Positions 9,744 through 19,046 of a stretch of DNA of 19,594 nt are shown here, in pieces. Source of the stretch: Blastocladiella britannica (taxonomy: Eukaryota > Blastocladiomycota > Blastocladiomycetes > Blastocladiales > Blastocladiaceae); contig MU624868.1 of the NCBI GenBank assembly GCA_025349905.2, positions 1-19,594 on the forward strand. The letters run 5' to 3'. The stretch's first letter is position 1. Every line of letters starts with the position of its first letter. The notes below the pieces were generated by a model. It made no database searches. It was not told the DNA's origin and worked only from the letters and a program-made list of their open reading frames with translations. The position numbers and the translations under genes are program-made.

Positions 9744-10336
9744 TTGTTGGTGCTCTTTATTTTTTTCTTCTTCTTAGACGCCGTCTGATACCTTGGCCCT
9801 CGTTCCTTCCCTCCCTCCCTCTCTCCACGGCCTAGAATCTCTTGTCTTGTCTTTTGTGTTTCCCTTTCGTTACATACTTGCTCTTCTTCGCTTTCTTTTC
9901 ATCGCACTCTTCAATTGTACATATGAACATTTTTCGCATTGTTTTCTACAACCCTGCCAGGATTCGCCTGTTTAGCGTCTGAAAGGGCCCACATGAGCTG
10001 CCTGTGCCACCTCCCAATCGATCCTGGACTTTGTCGCCGATCTGCCGGGATTGCGCGTACAGACGACGAGGCCACACACTCGATTGCCGGGCGCCAGAGG
10101 GAAGGTGCTGAAAGCCGCTGAGCTGTTTGCCTCGACCCAGGAAAAGCTGGATGATGATAACGGGAAAATTGAAATCGGCGCTGTTAGCAGGGCATTGTCG
10201 CGTCCGTATCGTTTGCTGGACCATCTTTACGTGCTTTATGTAAATAGGCGTTCGTCGATTTTGAAAGGACAGCGCACGAGAGCCAGGGCTCGATTTGGTT
10301 ACTTGCTGGGGGCGTGAGATCCTTGTGCTCGACACG
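9744..10336 (+). other. Zinc-finger 3' flank and possible unresolved 5' exon of the downstream gene
   Basis: 9744-9960 is T/C-rich 3' flank with no coding signal. From 9997 to about 10165 one plus-strand frame looks coding: QSILDFVADLPGLRVQ, then GKVLKAAELFASTQEKL, with GC-rich third positions. It is in a different frame from the 10337 gene and has no ATG. I could not find a convincing intron that joins the two. It may be an upstream exon of the 10337 gene or a remnant of it. Confidence 0.4.
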
Positions 10337-10876
10337 ATGCGCCAGCTGGACAAGAAGCGCTCTTGGTCCAAGTACAAGGACCTCGCGCACGCGGTGCTCA
10401 AGCCGCTCAAGGACCCGATCCGCGCGTGCTCGGTGCTGTTCTCGGATTACAAGGAGCAGTCGTGGTTCTCGCGCCGTCTGTACGGCAAGGCCACGGTCGA
10501 CAAGATCAAGGACCTGGACGCGGGCCTGACCAAGGCCATGTCGGACGCCACATTTGCGCTCGGGGCCACCGCAAGATCGTGGCTTTTTTTCCTCATTGAC
10601 CCGACCAAGCGCATTCCGTCGTCGGCCCAAGTGGCTCCGCAGCGCGCAGACTGGCTTGCGCACGCGGTTTTGCGTGGGCCACGCGACGCCGAGCGCATTG
10701 TTGCGAGTACTTTGCCGATCAAAGTAGTGAAGCGGATCTTGCTGCTGGCGCCGCACATGATGACCATGGCCGAGGCCAAGGAGGATCGGCTCAAGCTTAT
10801 GGACGAGCGCACGGTGTTGGTGGAAGAGGTGAATATGCCTGAGTTTCTGGGCATTTTTAACATGTGCGAACACTGA
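10337..10876 (+). CDS. Hypothetical helical protein, weakly MLKL/HeLo-like
   Basis: 179 aa from ATG 10337. The same frame stays open upstream to 10265, so the true start or an upstream exon is uncertain. Codon use (GC-rich third positions) supports real coding. No membrane segment or signal peptide is seen. Residues 5-75 are predicted helical; SWFSRRLYGKATVDKIKDLD (42-61), followed by LTKAMSDATFAL, resembles the third and fourth helices of MLKL N-terminal or HeLo-like bundles as I remember them, including the Trp/Arg-rich linker. In those families the bundle oligomerises and permeabilises membranes in regulated cell death. No kinase or NTPase domain follows; the remaining 100 residues match nothing I know. 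The open region at 9997-10165 could supply the first helices. The gene ends 23 bp from a convergent ankyrin-like stub. Coding status is fairly likely; the functional suggestion is weak. Confidence 0.6.
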   Translation: MRQLDKKRSWSKYKDLAHAVLKPLKDPIRACSVLFSDYKEQSWFSRRLYGKATVDKIKDLDAGLTKAMSDATFALGATARSWLFFLIDPTKRIPSSAQVAPQRADWLAHAVLRGPRDAERIVASTLPIKVVKRILLLAPHMMTMAEAKEDRLKLMDERTVLVEEVNMPEFLGIFNMCEH

Positions 10877-10899
10877 TTCTTTTTTTTTCGCGGATCGGA

Positions 10900-11208
10900 T
10901 CACGCCGGGCCCGCCAGTTGCCAAAAAAATTTGATGATGGTCAAATCACCCAGAGCGCCAGCGGTTTTGAGCGTCTCCGTGACCCGGTGTAACAAGACGT
11001 GGGCTGGATAGTGCGGCAGCAGGGTGAATGCGTGGCCGTGCTTGATGGCCAGCGACGGGTCGTGTTCGCGAAAGCCTCGTGAGAGGACGGCGAGCGTCAA
11101 CGGACTTCTGGCTGCGGGGAGCACGTTGAGTACCTCGACTGCTTCTTCCGGTGTGCGCGTTGCACCGGCGGCGTACACGAGGACAATGTACGAGACGTGA
11201 TCAATCAT
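10900..11208 (-). pseudogene. N-terminal stub of an expanded ankyrin-like family
   Basis: 102 codons, from MIDHVSYIVLVYAAGATRTP to FFWQLAGPA and a stop. The pattern (a YAAGATRTPEEAVEVLNVLP-type opening, then PLTLAVLSRGF, then a GHAF/HYPAHVLLHRV segment) resembles the N-terminus of very large families of ankyrin-like proteins that I recall from Allomyces and Catenaria. Those proteins continue for hundreds of residues with repeats of the type HVxVLxWW. Here the frame stops where the first repeat would begin, and no repeat is found in the flanking DNA. I therefore call it a truncated copy, though a genuine short protein is possible. A dispersed repeat shared with the TPR upstream region lies 91 bp upstream of its start. 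The family assignment rests on memory only. Confidence 0.45.
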
Positions 11209-11298
11209 GTTTTATTCAAAAAATCAACCATCGCCAAAGACAAGACATTTTCTCCACACACAGCGCACATGGCGACTCCTTGTGCTCAGCGGCGCCGA

Positions 11299-11388
11299 GC
11301 TGCACCAGTCGCACAATTGGTGTAGCGCCCGCATAGCGGACGAGATCGCTGGTGAGATGGAAACTTTCGAAAGCCCACTCAGCCGTGT
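11299..11388 (-). repeat. Dispersed repeat copy A (partner at 19104-19187, inverted)
   Basis: Positions 11299-11356 are a 58-nt exact reverse-complement match to 19130-19187. Similarity continues through TCGAAAGCC and ACTCAGCCGTGT to 11388, with a 6-nt length difference. On the minus strand the sequence starts ACACGGCTGAGTGG. The exact core contains two small inverted repeats (stems CCGC/GCGG and CACCA/TGGTG). One frame is open in both copies (core LTSDLVRYAGATPIVRLVQ). Its origin is unknown. Confidence 0.9.
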
Positions 11389-11978
11389 TTGATAATCTTC
11401 CATCTCAACCTCACGCATTTTGAATTATACTCGCAGCACAACCAAACAATATGGATCTGGAATGGTCAAATGAGGGTCTTTGCCTGTCCGATCGGTCGAT
11501 TTGACCCGAGTTTTCGTCTTTTCCCGGCGGCTTATTGGTGGACTTGTGCAGATTTTCTCTGTAACGGGTTGTTGTTATTTGCGTTGCCAGGGGCTTTTCA
11601 ATGAATGCTTGTCTTTTTCTGCCAGTGTCCGGTGCTCAATAAAATGTGTAAATTGTATTGACTTTTCAATTCACGTTTATTGAGAGGAGGCGACTGAGAG
11701 TGGGCGGCCGATCATCATCAATGTCGCGACAGGAGGATTTCGTGCAGGTTCCCGCCGACATGCAACACAGCGAGGATCGGATCCTCTATCGTGTGTGAGC
11801 ATACCGACGTTGAGCGCCAAAACTATCAGCTCATCTCTTCTGCGCAGCGGCGAGAATCACACAGTGCTTGAAGAGGAGCGGCGCTCGGCGTGTGGTGTGG
11901 AGCACGCGACCGGACGCAGTGACGCCCATCAGGGTATAGTGCGTCCTGGCGCCGAAAAGGATGTGCATCGTACTTGAC

Positions 11979-11998
11979 CTCCGAGGCACTCCGAGGCA
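11979..11998 (+). repeat. Perfect 10-nt tandem duplication
   Basis: CTCCGAGGCA occurs twice in direct succession. It lies inside the gene-poor stretch and has no obvious function. Confidence 0.75.
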
Positions 11999-12859
11999 CG
12001 CCGTGTGCACCGTCCTCTAGAACCGGAACTGCACAACACAAAGAAGAAAACGACTTTTTTCACGCAGCTCTGCAGCCAATCCGCCGCGGATCCGCTCAGG
12101 TGCTTTGTGATTGGGAAAGAATATAGTTTTGTTGATGAGATAAGTGGGAATACGTGGCAAAGGGCCTACATTAGCGAGTTGGAGAAGGTACAAAGCATGC
12201 TCGCTCGCCCTCCTCGCCCTTTTTTATTTTCACTTTCATTATCCATCCACTTCTCCACACTCGTCCTCTTCTCCATCCACACTTCCTCACTCTTCGACAT
12301 TACGATGGCAAGCCAGCTGATCTTTGACCAGCAAATCCATATCAAAAAGATACGTTCGCGTACTGGGTAGTTGCTTGCAAGCTTTTTTTTTTCTTTTCGG
12401 TCGCGCGGCCCTCGCGAACGACATATCATGCGCATTCTTTTTCTCCTCGGAGAACTAGTGCTGCGGTTTCCCTCGGATCGACGTCTATGCACCTCGTTTT
12501 TTTTTTTTTTTTCTGGTTGCGTTTGTTTCTTGCACACCTGCTCACTTCTCCGTTTTTTTACGTAGCAAGCATTTCGAAGGCCCCGATCCAAAGGTCCAAA
12601 TCTCCAGGTCCCAAGTCGCACAAGGTACGGCGTGGATCGGGATGTGGTATTTTTGAATCATGCAATATGGAGTATTTTTTTTTGTGGATGAAATACACAT
12701 CACTTTTGCTCGCAACTTTCCCATCGCATATTTCAATAAAAATGCCGGCATGAGTAAATACCGCTTCCCGGGGCCCGAGGTAATAAGGGTGACGTGCTGG
12801 CTTTCGCGACCAAGTAGAATGGAGATAAATGAAAAGCGATCACATTTCAATTTACGACA

Positions 12860-15800
12860 TTACCCGTTCCCTCGTCCCCGTCCTCCACGCCCGCCCGTCG
12901 TCGGCAACCCGCCGCGACCACCCCTCCCGCCTCCGCCGCCGCCGCCTCCACGCCGTCCACCGTGCCCACCCCCACCAACAGACGGATGGGCAGGAAGGTT
13001 GGCGGCACTAAGCGCCTTGGCCGCCACGTTCGCCACTGGACGGCCCGACACCGTTCCTGCTGCTGCTGGGGCATTACCTGCCGTCGCTGCTGGCGCTGTT
13101 GCTGACGGGACAGCGGCGGCAATGGGAGCGGCGACGGGCGCGGCAGGAGTTGCCGTTGGCGCTGCGGCGCTCCACACGATCTCGCGAATCTCTTGTCTGG
13201 GCCCCTCCGTTGTCGTGGTGGTAGCGGCAGCGGCGAGACTGGGTACGCTACTGCCAGCTGGCGGTGGCGGCACGATTGCAGCTGGCTGTGTTGGTTTCGC
13301 GGCGCCGCCAAAGCCCCACGCGCCGGCTGCTGGGCGGGCAGGTATGGCCAGGGAATGAGCGGCCGCTGGAGACGCGACAGCTGCCGACGATGCTGGTTGT
13401 TGAGCTATGATATTACGTCAATATTCCTGAAAAAAGATGAAAAAACTAAAAAAATGAACGAACCCAGCAACGGGAGATGCTCGGCCGATCCTCCAGGAGT
13501 GGTACCCAGCGACGTCGACGCCGACGCCAGCGTCGAATTGCTCTTGGCCTTGCCGAGCATCAGCCGGTTGCGCAGATCCTCCAGCCGCTTGGCCTTGGCA
13601 ACATCTTCGGCCATTGGCGCTACCGTCGTTGCTTGTGGTGTGGGCGATACAGTGGCAACTGCTGCTGGCGCCGGGGCTGTCTGCTGTTGCGGCGGCGGCA
13701 CTGGCGGTTGCTGTGGTTGAGCCGCCGCTGGCGCTGGCACAGCCGTAACGAGCACAGCCGTAACGGGTGCGGTGGCGGTGGTGGTCGGGGCATCCGCTGC
13801 CACAGGTGCAGCGACGCTTGCAGTAGCAGCCGACGGTGGTGTAGGTGCCGAAACAGGGGTGGTGGGCGAGGGAGCAATTGGAACCGGCGTCGGGGGAGTC
13901 ACGATCAACGTCACTGGCGCTGGCGGTTGCTGCTGCTGAGCTGGGGGTTGCACCTCCACAACAACAACTGGCGCGGGCGGCTGCTCAACGGCAGTCCCAA
14001 CCACCGCTCCTGCGACTGCTGCTGCTGCTGGTGATGCGGGCGCAGGTACCACTGGAGACGCAGTCCGGGCGCGCTTGGACTGGGCCTCAAGCGAGCCTTC
14101 AGCATTGACAAGCGCCTCGGGTGACAGCGGGCGCTTGAGACGCTTTTGGAGCGGCGATGGTGGCACCGGCGTCGCCGCTGCTGCTGTTGCTGGTTGGATC
14201 TGGGGCGTCGCTGGGACGGCCAAAGGCGCAGCAGCCGGTGCAACATCCACCTCCATCGCTTCAGGTGCGGGCGCGGCCGCTGGTGCAGGAGCCGGTGATG
14301 GCTGAGCTGGGGGAGCGACAATGGTCGGCACTGCCGGTGCAGCGACAGGAACAGGGGCGGACGCAAGTGTAGGTGGAGCAGCAGCTGCGAACGTTGGTGG
14401 GACAGCGAGAACCGGCACAATCAGGGGCGCGGGTGCCTGAGCTGTTGGCAGAGCCACTGCAACAGAAGAGGCTGGTGGCGGTACGACCACAGCAACCGGC
14501 GTCGAGGGAGCAGTCGTGTCCTGAGGAGTGGAAGCCGCCAGGACAGCAGCATTGACATGAGGGGTAGTGCCAGCTTGTGCCATCGCGGCCGCGCGACGTG
14601 CAGCAGCTTGGCGACGGCGCTCTTCAATCACGGCAATAAACTGCTGCGCCGTGGCCAGCTCGGCCTGTGTCTGCGTGAGCTGCGAGTGGTGCTGCTCGAC
14701 GGTGGCCCGCAGTTGGTCCATCTCGGCCTGGATCGCATCACGCGCACTCTGAAGCGCGTCACGGGCACCTACCACCTCTGACATACTCCGCTGCAGCCCC
14801 TCCACCTCACCAGCACGTTCGCGAAGGCGCTCGACAAGTCGGTTGTACTTGAGCGTTAGCTCATTGTACTTTTGCAGGTACTCGCGGCACTCTTCCTCCT
14901 TTCGGCGCAGTGCCTCTTCCGTTTCGGTGAGCTGTGCCTCCTTTTCGCGGGCATTGGCCGACGGTAACGCCAGGAACCGCTGCTTCCAGTCGTCGGCCTC
15001 GGCTTTAAAGTGGTTGCGCTCCTCGTGCGCGCCGGCCAGCTCCACATCGCACTTCATGACGCGCTCGCGCCACTCGTTGAGCTGTGTCTGGAGAGACATC
15101 AAGTCGTTGCGCGCGGCCGCGTTCTGCTGCTCGTAAAACTCCTTGTCGCGCCGCAGCGTCTCGTTGGACTCGCGCGCCAAGTTGAACTGGTGCGTGAGGT
15201 CCGTCAGGCGGCGGCGCAGGTCGGCCGCCTCCAGGCCCTCGGCCGCACGCGCCTCGGCCGCCTCGAGCTGCAGCTTGAGCGCCTGGATCTGGCGCTCCAT
15301 GGTCGTAGTCCGCCGCACCGACTCCATGATGGACGCCTCCTTTTCGAGCATCAGCGCATTGCGCTCGTTGCGGAGCAGCGTGAGCAGCTGCTTGGACGCG
15401 CCGTCCACTACAGTACTGCCTTCCGCGGCGTCCTCGAACTTGGCAAAGAGCTGGTCATTCTGTTGGCGCAGGTTGGCCATCTTTTCCTCGAGCTTGGCGT
15501 ACGCGGCGCCAGCATCGGCCAGCTGCGCACGGAGCGCGGCCGCTTCCGTCTGGCGCTGCGCCTCGAGCTCCTCCAGCTGGGTGTGCAGAGCCGCAACCTT
15601 GCGCTTCAAGTCCTGGCGCTCGCGGTCCATCTTGTCCAGGCGCTCCAGGTCGGCCGAGTGCATCTGCAGCTGGTGACGGTACTGCCCGTGCAGCTGCTCA
15701 ATCTCGGTCGACAGCGATGTGACCTGGTTGACGGTGCGGACGTGCGTCGCCGACAGCTCCGCCAGCTCCGACTGGGTTTGCGTCAGGACAGCCTGGATCT

Positions 15801-18800
15801 CGTCCGAGTGAGCGCGCACCGCCTCGAGCTCGGCCGCCACGGCCGCGGACTCGGACTGGCTGGATGCCAGCGCCTGCTCCAGAGCTGCCTTTTCGTCCGT
15901 GCGTGTGGTGAGAACCGCCCGCGTTTCTACGAGCTGGGCCTCGAATGCGGCCGACATGGCCGTAATCTCTTGGACGTTGGCATCGCGGCGCTTGATTTCG
16001 CCCTGCAAAAAGAGCAAGTCGGCTTGCAAATCGTGGACGCGGGCCAAGAGCTCGGCCTCCTTGGCCGCCGCATTGCCCGCAGGCGCCGCATGTGCACCGC
16101 CGCCGCCGGTCGAAGAGAGTGACGCAGCGACCGCCGATGCCGCCGCCGATGCAGCAGCCGACTGGGCCTGGTCGAGGTACTTGAGCTGCGACTCGGAGTG
16201 GGTCTGGTGCAGCTCCCGCATTTCCTTGGCGTGACGAAGCAGCATGCGCTTTTCCTCTTCGTGCGCGGCTGTCAACTTGTTGGAGAGAGTCGTGATTTCG
16301 CCGCGTAGCTGCTCCTCGCGCTTGGCAGCGTCTGCCGCCTTGTCCAGGGCCTCTTGCATCTGGCGCTCGGATACGGACTGCAGGTCCAGGTATAGCACCT
16401 TGTACCGGTCGCCCTCAGACGTGACATGGGCCAGCCGCTCTGACTCAAGGCTGGCCGTCCGCTCGAGCACCCGCAGCGACTCGCCGGCCGCCGTGTGCGC
16501 GCGGCGCTCGCGGTCGAGATCGCCGCGGATCTTGTCCAGGTCCGCTTCGGCCACCGCCACGCGCTCCTCGTACATGGCTGCGGTTTGGCGGTACCGGTCC
16601 ACTTGGATCGAGAGCTGTGAGACCTGGTCGCGTAAGGAGGTGACATGGCGCGTCAACGTGTCCTTTTCTGCCGACAGCAGCGTCACTTCGGCCTGCGCCC
16701 GGCCGGCCGCGACCTTGGCCTCGAAGGTGTGCTCGTCGGCTTGCGCCAGCTTGGCTTCCAGCGACCGCGATGCCGAACGCTGATGATCGAGCTCAACTTG
16801 CATCTGCAGAGAGCGTTCGTGGTCCACGCCGGAAGCAGCGGCACCGTCGCTCATCGCCGCATGCTTTGTTTGGAGCTCGGCGAGCTGACTGAAGGACTCT
16901 GCCAGCTGGCGGCGGACCATATCCAGGTCCTGGCGCAGAGAGTTGCGCTCGCCCTCGGCACGCGCGAGCGCAGTCGTCAGGTTGGTGTCCACGTGCTGGC
17001 GCAGCACGTCCGCGTCAGCGGCCGTTTTGCGGAGCTGCAGCAAGAGGTCCTGGTTGCGCTCAATCAGTGCCTGAACGTGCTCGAATTCCACCAAGTGCGC
17101 GGTAATGTGCGCGTTGCTGTTTCGGGCCTCGTCGTCGCCGCCATCGTCCTCAAGCAGCAGCTCGCGCAGTTCCTCCACCACATCGTCGGCATTCATGCCG
17201 GCCAGGAGCTTGGCGAGCTGGCGTGAGACGTCGGACGTGAGCTGGCGCTGCTCCTCCAAGCGGTCTTGGATCGCCGCGGCGTCGGCACGGGCGCGATGCA
17301 GTTCCGAGTCCACGGCGCACTTTTCGCGCTCGAGCGCAACCACCTGCGCGTTGAGGGCATGCACCTGCTCGCTCAGCTCGTCATTGTCGTCCTTGAGAGC
17401 AGCGAAATGCGGCGCCCGCTCGGCCATCTCGTTCATGATAGTATCGAGACCCGATTCGAGCTGGGCAATGCGGTCCTGCAGCTCGAGAATCTCGGCGTCC
17501 TTGGCCACCAAGTCGGCCCACAGCTGAGATGTGCTTTTACCGGACTTGAGCGCCTCGCCTGTGCGTGCCGCATCGGGGAACGCGCGCGACGCGTCCGTGT
17601 CGCCGGCCACCACCCGCAGCTGCGAGTACGCCTGGTTGAGCGCATCAAACGCCACCTGAAGTTCGTTGGCACGCTCCGTGGCCGCGGCCAGCTCGGCCGC
17701 ATGGACTTCTGTTTGGCGGTCCAGGCGCGCGTACAATTCCTCGAGCTCGTTGCGGGCCGCGTCGCGGTCCGCCAGCGCCGCCGACAGATCGGCCTGCAGC
17801 TGCTCGGCGTGCGCGAGCGTCTCGACGCGTAGTGCGGCCTGTGCGTCCGCGTGCTGTTTCCACTTGGCGGTCTCGTGCTTGAAACTCTCTTGCGCGGTAG
17901 TGGCCTCCACCTCGGCATCGCGCAATGCCCGGCGGCTGTCGGCCAGCGCCGTTTCGGCCGCGTGGCGGGCATCGGTGGCTTCGCGCGCGCGCTGCTCCTG
18001 GTACGCACGCTGCTGCTCCAGGTCACCCAGCGAGAGCTGCAGCTGCGTGATCTGGCGGGACTTGGACTTGGACAGAGTTGTGGAGTCGTCCATGACCCGC
18101 TCCACCTCGCTCGTCGACCACTCGAGCTGGCCCTGCGCAATCTTGAGCTGCTGCTGGGCCTTGTCGCGGGCAAACTCGGCCGACAAGAGCCGAACTGACT
18201 GCTCGGCGCACTCGGCGCGCGCGGTATCAAGGTCGGCACGCGCCTGCCGGTACTTTTCGGTCATTTTTTGGTACTCGGCTGTATAAATTTTAGATTATGA
18301 GTTTCTTCTGTGCGAGACCGACAACAACTAAAAAAAAAAGGAACGGTACCACTCTGGAACGAGTCAAGCTGATCCTGCTGACCAGTGGCCATGAGGAGCT
18401 CGCGGTTGCGCACACGCAGACCGTCTGCTTCCATGACAGCGGCCGAGCACGCGCGGTCCGCGTCATGGCGCGCTTCGTCGGCACGGGCAAGGGCGGCGGC
18501 GCGGTCCACCAGATCGGCGCGCAATCGAGTTACTTCTGCGTCTAGCGTGTCGGCTCGCTGGGTGACGGCAGCTTTTTCAGCGCGGACGCGGTCGGTTTGC
18601 TGCGAGAGCTCGTGCACGACACATTCTGTATTTTTATATTGTCAATTTCATGGAGCAAAAGGCAAAAGAAGCGAAATATACCATGCTCGACCTCGAGCCT
18701 CTTGAGCCGGGCGGGTGCGGAGAGAACGTCGGTGCGGGCGAGGGCCACGACCAGATCGCGAACGGCCGCAAACACGGTGGCGGGAACGGACGCGCCGGCA

Positions 18801-19046
18801 TCAGGAATCGGGGTATTGGTGTATTGCTCTGTCGAGAAATGGCCACAGTCAGTCGGTCCGATCGCGGTCTCCACGTTAGGCTGGACGCGTACCAGTAAAA
18901 GTGTGCAGGACTGTATCCCAGAGCGCAGGGGCTGAGCCGGGAACAAGTGCAGTGAGTCGCACGGGCAGGGCGGTCGTCGACCCTGGCGGCGCCGGTGGTG
19001 GTGGTAATGGCGGCGAGCCAGTCGCGTGTTGCGACAATGTCGACAT
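12860..19046 (-). CDS. MLP1: TPR/MLP1-type nuclear pore basket nucleoporin
   Basis: Spliced as complement(join(12860..13404,13464..18278,18350..18625,18682..18828,18893..19046)), 1978 aa. A Pro-rich N-terminus (MSTLSQHATGSPPLPPPP) is followed by a helical segment. Heptad-rich coiled coil then runs almost unbroken from about residue 75 to 1420. It carries LDTIMNEMAERAP (470-482), which corresponds to the conserved MLP/TPR block with a [ED]xAPxxK-like core. From about 1425 the protein is Ala/Pro/Val/Gln-rich and disordered, with a bipartite-type nuclear signal (KRLKRPLSPEALVNAEGS to SKRAR, about 1570-1600) and KRLEDLRNRLMLGKAK. The last exon ends in a Gly/Arg RGG tail. The family forms filaments of the nuclear basket and tethers mRNA export and quality-control factors. 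Lengths are about 1875 aa in yeast Mlp1 and about 2360 in human TPR. Four introns of 56-71 nt, all phase 1, keep the frame throughout. Exons 1 and 2 are less certain than the rest. Confidence 0.92.
13405..13463 (-). other. TPR/MLP1 intron 4
   Basis: 59 nt, donor GTTCGT and acceptor ATCATAG, phase 1 (G|CT), joining EHLPLL to AQQPASSAAVA. The nearer TTTCAG acceptor would run straight into a stop, so ATAG is the one that keeps the frame. Confidence 0.85.
18279..18349 (-). other. TPR/MLP1 intron 3
   Basis: 71 nt, donor GTACCG and acceptor TATACAG, phase 1 (G|CC), joining QLDSFQS to AEYQKMTEKY within continuous coiled coil. Confidence 0.87.
18626..18681 (-). other. TPR/MLP1 intron 2
   Basis: 56 nt, the shortest in the window, with donor GTATAT, a TTGACAAT branch-like site and acceptor ATACAG. 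Phase 1 (G|AA), joining RLEVEH to ECVVHELSQQ. Confidence 0.85.
18829..18892 (-). other. TPR/MLP1 intron 1
   Basis: 64 nt, donor GTACGC, CTGAC branch site and acceptor CGACAG. Phase 1 (G|AG), joining VLHTFT to EQYTNTPIPDAG. Only the exon 1 frame starting at ATG 19046 gives a consistent join. Confidence 0.8.

Larger units (their letters stand above)
11209..12859. other. Gene-poor stretch between ankyrin-like stub and TPR 3' end
   Basis: I cannot support a gene in these 1.65 kb. GC content is lower and third-position bias is absent. It holds one copy of a dispersed repeat (11299-11388), a 10-nt tandem duplication (11979-11998) and T-rich tracts. Some short open segments have protein-like composition: plus-strand FVIGKEYSFVDEISGNTWQR (about 12100-12160, followed by a GTAC at 12188) and HFEGPDPKVQISRSQ (about 12569-12613), and a minus-strand segment with MHILFGARTHYTLMG (about 11920-11964). 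They cannot be joined into a consistent gene by eye and match no family I recognise. A decayed gene or transposed debris would explain them. Confidence 0.5.

Noticed and set aside
12166..12621. 151-codon open frame on the minus strand
   Set aside because: Lys/Arg/Ser-rich translation of T/C-rich plus-strand sequence with poly-Lys from T runs; no coding bias.
12542..12850. 102-codon open frame on the minus strand just after the TPR stop
   Set aside because: Composition is not clearly random, but codon use differs from all real genes here and no family is recognised; kept only as part of the unexplained stretch.
13421..13430. Alternative acceptor TTTCAG for the last TPR intron
   Set aside because: Its use leads within a few codons to an in-frame stop and would lose the RGG tail; the ATCATAG site 17 nt further on keeps the frame.
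15010..16122. 370-codon open frame antisense to TPR/MLP1
   Set aside because: It reads Leu/Arg/Gln-rich because it mirrors the coiled-coil codons of TPR; no independent support.
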